Below, piece after piece: positions 59,123 to 64,000 of a stretch of 64,000 bases of DNA. Source of the stretch: Leptolyngbya sp. (GTDB taxonomy: Bacteria > Cyanobacteriota > Cyanobacteriia > Phormidesmidales > Phormidesmidaceae); assembly GCA_003249105.1 (NCBI GenBank), contig QBLT01000001.1:1-64000 (forward strand), read 5' to 3'. A model generated the notes under the pieces. That model was not told the DNA's origin. It saw only the letters and a program-made list of their open reading frames with translations, and did no database searches. The position numbers were made by a program, and so were the translations under genes. The stretch's first letter is position 1. The number at the start of each line of letters is the position of its first letter.

Positions 59123-61450
59123 ATGGCCACTCTCATCCCCTCCTACAGCAGCTGCACCTCTCGCATGACCGGGGGAGAGCGCCGCCTGGCCCAGCGGCTC
59201 GAAGCCAAGCTCGATGATGACTACCTGCTCTGGTATGACGTACCCGTAGGCCCTAAAGCCCTGCATCCTGATTTCATCCTCCTGCACCCCGCGCGCGGCC
59301 TCTTCGTGCTGGAGGTCAAAGACTGGAAGCTAGACACCATCAAATCTGTGAACCCTGATGAGTTTGCGATCGCAACCCCACCCCAGGGCTTGATCAAACA
59401 GGTCAAAAATCCCCTCCACCAGGCGCGAGATTACGTCCTAGCCATGTGCTCACTACTGGAGCAAGACCCAGAGCTAGTGCAGACCGCAGGCCGCTACCAG
59501 GGCAAGCTGCGCTGCCCCTACGCCTATGGTGTGGTGATGCCCAACATCACCCGCCGCATGTTCGACGCTGAGCCGGTGCTGGGCCAGGTGATTCATGCCA
59601 ACCTGGTCATCTGCAAAGACGAAATGACCGAGGCCGTAGACCCAGGGGTCTTTCAAGAGCGGCTATGGGCCATGAGCCACTACAACTTTGGCACCACGCT
59701 AACCAACGAGCAGATCGATCGCGTTCGCTGGCACCTATACCCAGAGATGCGCATCTCCGCCAAACAACTCTCTTTCTTCGATGATGAGCCCGCCGACACC
59801 CTACAGACCGCTATCCCGCAGGTGCTCAAGGTCATGGACCTACAGCAGGAGCAGCTGGCCCGCAGCCTGGGCGAGGGCCACCGGGTTATTCACGGGGTGG
59901 CTGGCTCTGGCAAAACCTTGATTTTGGCCTACCGCTGTCAGCATCTAGCAGAGGCCATGCAGACCGTTTTGGTGCTGTGCTTTAACGTAGCGCTGGCTTC
60001 AAGACTGCGATCGCTCATGAGAGAGAAGGGTCTAGAGCATCTGGTCACCGTCCGCCATTTCCATGGCTGGTGTACCGATGTGCTGAAGCAGCACCAGCTA
60101 CCGCGCCCCGATTATCGGCAATACAAAGGCGCTGAGTACATCCAACGGCTAGAGGCTGCGGTGGTGGCCGCCGTCGAGGCTGGGAAGATTCCCACCGGCT
60201 ATTACGGGGCGGTGATGGTCGATGAGGGCCACGACTTTGCCCCTGAGTGGCTAAAGCTAGTCGCCCAGATGGTGAACCCCTCCACCGATTCCCTGCTGGT
60301 GCTCTACGACGATGCTCAAAATCTCTACGGCAAACGGGCTAAGCAGGAATTTAGTTTTAAAAGCATTGGCATTAAGGCCCAGGGCAGAACTACAATCCTC
60401 AAGCTCAACTACCGCAACACCGCCCAAGTGCTGATGCTGGCCTACGAGTTCGCTAAAGAGGTCATGCTACCCACCAGCCCTGATGAGGACATGCCGCCCC
60501 TGGTGCAGCCTAACAGCGCCGGGCGCGAGGGGCCGGTACCGGAGCTGGTCAAGTGCCGGAGCTATAAGGCCGAGATAGATCACATCATCCAGAGAGCCCA
60601 GCAGCTGCAAGAGCGGGGGATTCCTTGGAATGAGATGGCGATTATCTACCGCGAGAAATGGATGGGAGAGAAAGCATTCCAACAACTCCAGCAGGCCGGG
60701 TTGCCCGTGGACTGGCTCAACCGGAGCAGCAGCAGCCGTAGCTTTGACCCATCGACCCAAAGCATCAAGCTGATGACCATGCACGCGAGCAAGGGGCTAG
60801 AGTTCCCGGTGGTGTTCATTCCTGGGGTGGGCTATCTGCCGAACCGCTATAACGATGTGGCTGATGAGGCCCGGTTGCTCTATGTGGCCATGACCAGGGC
60901 GATCGAGGTGCTGGTGTTGACGGGTGACAAGCGATCGGTGTTTGTAGATCGCTTAGAAATGGCAGGCGCAGCAACAATTAACTTCAAAACCTCTAATCCG
61001 CAAGATACTTCCTTTGTACCTCTAGGCAACCATAAGGAGCCATCGGTGAACAAAACACAAAAAATGCTTGATGAAGCAAATAATCGTAATACTAAAGGAC
61101 AGGAAAACCTAGAAAAGCACCTTAAAAATTTAACTCTTCAGGAAAAAGAACATTACGAAAAGATCATCGCTTACATCAACCGGTATAGGCGTGTTTCTCT
61201 GGCACTGAATAATTTATCAATAGAAGAACTACAGTTCTTGCTTAACGAATGTAACCTTCGCCGATGGGGAAGTGCGGTTAAATGGTTTGAGGACTATTAC
61301 AAGCTCTTGCTAGAAACTAAGTATTATGTCAATGAAGGGGGCTTTTGTGACAACCCCAAATATCATTGCCAGGGACTCGACAAAATCAAAAAGCTACCAC
61401 CAGGAAGCGCTAGGAAAAATCAACGAGAATGGGAAGAACCGTTCTTATGA
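59123..61450 (+). CDS. NERD-domain UvrD/Rep-like helicase
   Basis: This is a 775-residue protein. Residues 10-150 are a NERD nuclease-related domain (MTGGERRLAQRLEAKL, HPDFILLHPARGLFVLEVKDWK). A superfamily-1 helicase follows with Walker A GVAGSGKTLILAY near 270, VDEGHDFAPEW near 377, and MTMHASKGLEFPVVFIPGVG plus LLYVAMTRA near 555-600. It should unwind and possibly cut DNA. I prefer the ATG at 59123 (MATLIPSY); 59096 is possible. The last 145 residues are AT-rich and Lys/Asn-rich, unlike the rest. Decayed copies of the normal 3' end lie downstream, so this tail probably replaced the original one. Confidence 0.82.
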   Translation: MATLIPSYSSCTSRMTGGERRLAQRLEAKLDDDYLLWYDVPVGPKALHPDFILLHPARGLFVLEVKDWKLDTIKSVNPDEFAIATPPQGLIKQVKNPLHQARDYVLAMCSLLEQDPELVQTAGRYQGKLRCPYAYGVVMPNITRRMFDAEPVLGQVIHANLVICKDEMTEAVDPGVFQERLWAMSHYNFGTTLTNEQIDRVRWHLYPEMRISAKQLSFFDDEPADTLQTAIPQVLKVMDLQQEQLARSLGEGHRVIHGVAGSGKTLILAYRCQHLAEAMQTVLVLCFNVALASRLRSLMREKGLEHLVTVRHFHGWCTDVLKQHQLPRPDYRQYKGAEYIQRLEAAVVAAVEAGKIPTGYYGAVMVDEGHDFAPEWLKLVAQMVNPSTDSLLVLYDDAQNLYGKRAKQEFSFKSIGIKAQGRTTILKLNYRNTAQVLMLAYEFAKEVMLPTSPDEDMPPLVQPNSAGREGPVPELVKCRSYKAEIDHIIQRAQQLQERGIPWNEMAIIYREKWMGEKAFQQLQQAGLPVDWLNRSSSSRSFDPSTQSIKLMTMHASKGLEFPVVFIPGVGYLPNRYNDVADEARLLYVAMTRAIEVLVLTGDKRSVFVDRLEMAGAATINFKTSNPQDTSFVPLGNHKEPSVNKTQKMLDEANNRNTKGQENLEKHLKNLTLQEKEHYEKIIAYINRYRRVSLALNNLSIEELQFLLNECNLRRWGSAVKWFEDYYKLLLETKYYVNEGGFCDNPKYHCQGLDKIKKLPPGSARKNQREWEEPFL

Positions 61451-61494
61451 TCGCTCCAATTCTCCACCGCAGTCGGTGAGTGGGTTCGCTGGGA

Positions 61495-61795
61495 CCTCCA
61501 GTAGGCCGGGTTGCCCGTGGACTCACTCAACCAGAGCAGCAGCAGCCGTAACTTTGACCCCTCGACCCAAAGCATCAAGCTGATGACCATACACGCGAGC
61601 AGGGGTCTAGAGTTTCCCGGTGGTGTTTATCCTTGGGGTGGGCTACCTGCCGAACCGCTGCAACGATGTGGCTGATGAGGCCCGCTTGCTCTATGTGGCG
61701 ATGACCAGGGCGATCGAGGTGCTGGTGTTGAGCTGCGCTCTGCGATCATGGTTTGTAGAGCGCTTAGAGAGAGCACTGAGGAATGAGGATTGATG
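61495..61795 (+). pseudogene. Decayed duplicate of the NERD-helicase 3' end
   Basis: About 275 bases closely match 60685-60960 of the intact gene, including AGCATCAAGCTGATGACCAT and GCGATCGAGGTGCTGGTGTTGA. An extra T in GAGTTTCCC breaks the frame. It ends with a plausible original stop (AGGATTGA). It looks like the native 3' end of the helicase separated from its gene by the AT-rich tail. Confidence 0.75.
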
Positions 61796-61855
61796 TTCTG
61801 GGGGAGATGTCATCAGCGCCATAGACTGGGGTAATCGCAAATCAGCACACACTAA

Positions 61856-62320
61856 ATGAGCCATATCGACCTCTCAAAGCTGAAATGGGTCAAAGTCATC
61901 CATGACCCTAGCGGTTGGGCCTATACCCGCGATCGCATCAAGGAAATGCCCAATGCCATTGATTTCAACTATGTGACAGTCTTTCCCCTAGGCTTTCGCA
62001 CGGATAAAGCTAACCAGATTGAAGCCGCCGTCCAGATTGCCCTGATCCAAAATGGCAAGCTCACGCACATCGTCGAGTTACTAGACTGTGAGGCTTACGA
62101 AGAATGCGGCTGGTATCACCGAATATGTCGAGTCCTGTGGTGGCAACCTGACTTAGAGGACTGGGGCAACCTGCATCCCCAGAGCCAGCGACTGGGCTTT
62201 GACCCAATGCTTATGGACGGAGAGCCCCATCTAATTGAGAACCTTAAGCGCTTTAGTGAGCGCTGGAACGACAACGGCAAGATGGCTGGGTTCAGGGCAT
62301 ATTTGGCGGAGCGGCTGTAG
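61856..62320 (+). CDS. Hypothetical protein between helicase-tail copies
   Basis: This 154-residue soluble protein is rich in Trp and His (CGWYHRICRVLWWQPDLEDWG) with no recognised family. It lies between two copies of the helicase 3' end, so it seems to be a cargo gene of that locus. Composition is GC-rich and protein-like. Function unknown. Confidence 0.55.
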   Translation: MSHIDLSKLKWVKVIHDPSGWAYTRDRIKEMPNAIDFNYVTVFPLGFRTDKANQIEAAVQIALIQNGKLTHIVELLDCEAYEECGWYHRICRVLWWQPDLEDWGNLHPQSQRLGFDPMLMDGEPHLIENLKRFSERWNDNGKMAGFRAYLAERL

Positions 62321-62430
62321 GTGGCTGATGAGGCCATGACCAGGGCGATTCGAGGTGCTGGTGTTGAGCTGCGATCGCAGGTCGGTGTTTGCTGAGCGCT
62401 TGGAGGGAGCGTTGGGGAAGGTGAATTAAT
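62320..62430 (+). pseudogene. Second short remnant of the NERD-helicase 3' end
   Basis: GTGGCTGATGAGGCC, ATGACCAGGGCGAT and GAGGTGCTGGTGTTGA from the helicase motif V-VI region recur here with deletions, ending in GGTGAATTAA. It is a third copy of the 3' end, more decayed than the one at 61495. Confidence 0.65.
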
Positions 62431-62457
62431 CCATAATTACCTTTTGAGAGAAACTCA

Positions 62458-62589
62458 ATGAGCCCATATTCTTTATACAAATGGGTTCTACCAACACGGG
62501 ACTTACAAAAAACGGTACACTTCGAGATTAGCGAGGCTAAACTTATGGGAACTGAACAACACTTGGTTAAAATCATCTGGAAAGTATGA
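62458..62589 (+). CDS. 43-aa protein coupled to the nuclease gene (below ORF-track cutoff)
   Basis: The ATG at 62458 follows GAGAG and opens a 43-residue frame (MSPYSLYKWVLPTRDLQKTV...). Its stop overlaps the next gene's ATG as ATGA. Composition is normal. Coupling suggests a small component or leader of the locus at the right edge. No family recognised. Confidence 0.45.
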   Translation: MSPYSLYKWVLPTRDLQKTVHFEISEAKLMGTEQHLVKIIWKV

Positions 62590-63500
62590 GCACTTCACGT
62601 CTGCGTATGTGGGAAGGCAAAGAGTGGGAAAAATATATTCAACGACTGCTTCAAATGCATTACGGGATTGGGAATTATCAAGAAATCCCAGATAAACATG
62701 GTGGAGATTTTGGCATAGAGGGCTACTCAACGGATGGGTGCGCATACCAGTGTTATGCTGCACAGGAACCTCTCTCAACCAAGCAAAGATATGAACATCA
62801 GAGGAATAAGATAACTACTGATATTGGGAAGTTTATCAATAATAAGACTGAGCTAGTTAAAACCTTTGGCCACACAGTCATTAACAGATGGGTGTTAGTA
62901 GTTCCGCTATCTGAAAGTGCCTCGCTGGTACAGCATGCCTCCACAAAGGCCAAGGAGGTTTTAGATGCCAAACTCTCTTATGTATCGGATGACTTTAAGA
63001 TAATCATTATTACCGACGATAGCTTCAAAAAAGAGATCCAAGAACTAGCATATATTGGAGCTATTGATATTGTTTTACCAGAAATAGAAGTCACACCAGA
63101 AGACTGCAACAATTGGATATCTGAAAATGACGGATTAGTTGGCAGATTAAATGAAAAAGCACTCAAGATTCCCAAGCTAAAGCCAGAAGAAAAAAGGCAA
63201 GACTTCATCAGCTCAATAGTTTCTCACTATCTAAGAGGTCAAAATTCATTAGACAAGTTTAACAAAGACTATCCTGATATATATGCACGACTGAATAACT
63301 GCAAACGCACATATGAGAAGCAACTAGAAACTTTAAGCCTGATCAGCAACAATCCAGCGCCACAGCACCTCACTGAAGCATTAGAAAAATACAGAATAGA
63401 GCTAGAAAATACTATCAATAACCTACCAAATACAACCATTCAAAATCTAGCTTGGGAAGGCATTTCAGATTGGCTAATACGATGCCCACTTGATTTTTAA
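62586..63500 (+). CDS. Restriction-endonuclease-like effector, probable ABC-three-component system
   Basis: This is a 304-residue protein. The N-terminal 100 residues look like a Mrr/PD-(D/E)XK nuclease: WEKYIQRLLQMHYG, then HGGDFGIEGYSTDGCAYQCYAAQEP with the Asp and the Q-x-(Y) strand in the right order. The C-terminal half is helical (FISSIVSHYLRGQNSLDKF), as in the C-terminal domains of ABC-3C effectors. The next gene resembles an ABC-3C middle component. These systems use an SMC-like ATPase to trigger an effector on phage infection. It is AT-rich, unlike the helicase gene. The ATPase would lie right of the window. Confidence 0.55.
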   Translation: MSTSRLRMWEGKEWEKYIQRLLQMHYGIGNYQEIPDKHGGDFGIEGYSTDGCAYQCYAAQEPLSTKQRYEHQRNKITTDIGKFINNKTELVKTFGHTVINRWVLVVPLSESASLVQHASTKAKEVLDAKLSYVSDDFKIIIITDDSFKKEIQELAYIGAIDIVLPEIEVTPEDCNNWISENDGLVGRLNEKALKIPKLKPEEKRQDFISSIVSHYLRGQNSLDKFNKDYPDIYARLNNCKRTYEKQLETLSLISNNPAPQHLTEALEKYRIELENTINNLPNTTIQNLAWEGISDWLIRCPLDF

Positions 63501-63511
63501 GGAGAGCAGAA

Positions 63512-63997
63512 ATGCAAACAGATGAATTGATTGACTTATTTGACATACCGTTCGCTTTCAGGGGTCAGCCTACACCTCTGCAGCCTCAGTTAAGAATCAT
63601 CTGGGGACTCAGCATTCTAGTTCTAATATTAAGCATTTGTTCTCGCAGCAATCGTAGTTCTATTCCTAGACTACATGTTCTTAATTGGGCACTTCGAAGT
63701 AGTCAAAATAGAGAAAGACTCATAAGCTTATTAGAAGATAACTCATCACCTTTAGGAATTTTAGTAAGATATGAGCCAGGTTTTAATAGAGCAATCGAGT
63801 ATGCAATTGCAGAATCTATAGTAGAGCCGATGGGAAGTAGCCAAAACCTACGTATTCAACTCTTAGAAAAAGGCAAACAATTTGCACAAGAGATATCAGA
63901 TCTCTCTGATTGCTTAGAAGAAGAGAAAATATTTTTAAGGGAAAGGGGTGCTGCTGTAAATGAGACATTTGTAAAAAATCTGCTAAGGCATCGCTGA
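63512..63997 (+). CDS. Middle component of a probable ABC-three-component system
   Basis: This is a 161-residue protein beginning MQTDELIDLFDIPFAFRGQPTPLQPQLRIIW, with RLHVLNWALRS in the centre and a helical C-terminus. The LFD(x)PF opening and the RLHVLNWA stretch recall the middle-component proteins encoded between effector and ATPase genes. It starts 11 bases after the nuclease gene, with GGAG upstream, and its stop lies three bases before the window end. The third gene is presumably just outside. The family call is from memory of sequence character. Confidence 0.5.
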   Translation: MQTDELIDLFDIPFAFRGQPTPLQPQLRIIWGLSILVLILSICSRSNRSSIPRLHVLNWALRSSQNRERLISLLEDNSSPLGILVRYEPGFNRAIEYAIAESIVEPMGSSQNLRIQLLEKGKQFAQEISDLSDCLEEEKIFLRERGAAVNETFVKNLLRHR

Positions 63998-64000
63998 AAT

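Noticed and set aside
62444-62472. Promoter-like TTGAGA-17-TATTCT before the nuclease gene
   Set aside because: It overlaps the start of the 43-aa ORF, which has better support from its ATGA coupling; both cannot easily be right, so the promoter was not listed.

Overview
The DNA looks cyanobacterial: the octamer GCGATCGC and its close variants recur across the window, and several gene families (prim-pol, NERD-helicase, plasmid T4SS proteins) are of types I associate with filamentous cyanobacteria. The gene content (prim-pol, parAB, a conjugation-type secretion operon, a very large methylase/helicase protein) points to a large, probably conjugative plasmid or integrative element. A fragment resembling a hairpin-telomere resolvase at the left edge raises the question of a linear replicon, but the fragment is broken. 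No rRNA, tRNA, CRISPR array or insertion sequence was recognised. The species cannot be named from the sequence.

Left part (1-17,010): a defence island. Its frame is a DISARM-like helicase/methylase/ATPase system, from memory called Hma in the PADLOC collection: DUF499 AAA+ ATPase, a small companion protein, DUF1156 adenine methylase with Zn-ribbon, and a PLD-SNF2 helicase. The frame is interrupted by two complete modules. One is a SPARDA-type short Argonaute pair (DUF4365/DREN-APAZ nuclease plus a PIWI protein lacking catalytic residues). The other is an antisense DarT-DarG ADP-ribosylation toxin-antitoxin pair. An AT-rich gene for a Vsr/DUF559-like nuclease sits between methylase and helicase.

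Middle part (17,205-51,586, minus strand): a long conjugation and replication block read right to left. It holds VirB2-, VirB3-, VirB4-, VirB5-, VirB6-, VirB8-, VirB10- and VirB9-like proteins, a secreted protein, the VirD4-type coupling ATPase, a cell-wall hydrolase, a lipoprotein, a giant methylase/strawberry-notch helicase protein and a primase-polymerase. A complete AT-rich Qat defence operon (qatABCD) is inserted between the coupling-protein genes and the hydrolase. Inside the giant ORF another frame codes for what looks like a real 180-aa protein. It ends exactly where a well-placed Shine-Dalgarno and ATG would start the helicase, so the 2954-aa ORF may really be three genes.

Right part (51,864-64,000): an OmpR-like regulator with no phospho-acceptor Asp diverges from the conjugation operon. 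It is followed by a plasmid signal peptidase, several small genes, parAB with convergent terminators downstream, a NucS-like nuclease and a NERD-UvrD helicase. The 3' end of that helicase gene is repeated in decayed form downstream, with other genes between the copies. At the right edge begins what I read as an ABC-three-component defence locus: a 43-aa coupled ORF, a restriction-nuclease-like effector and a middle component, with the ATPase presumably beyond the window.

In all, the window carries at least four recognisable anti-phage or toxin modules (Hma-like, SPARDA, DarTG, Qat) and probably a fifth (ABC-3C) on a transmissible backbone.
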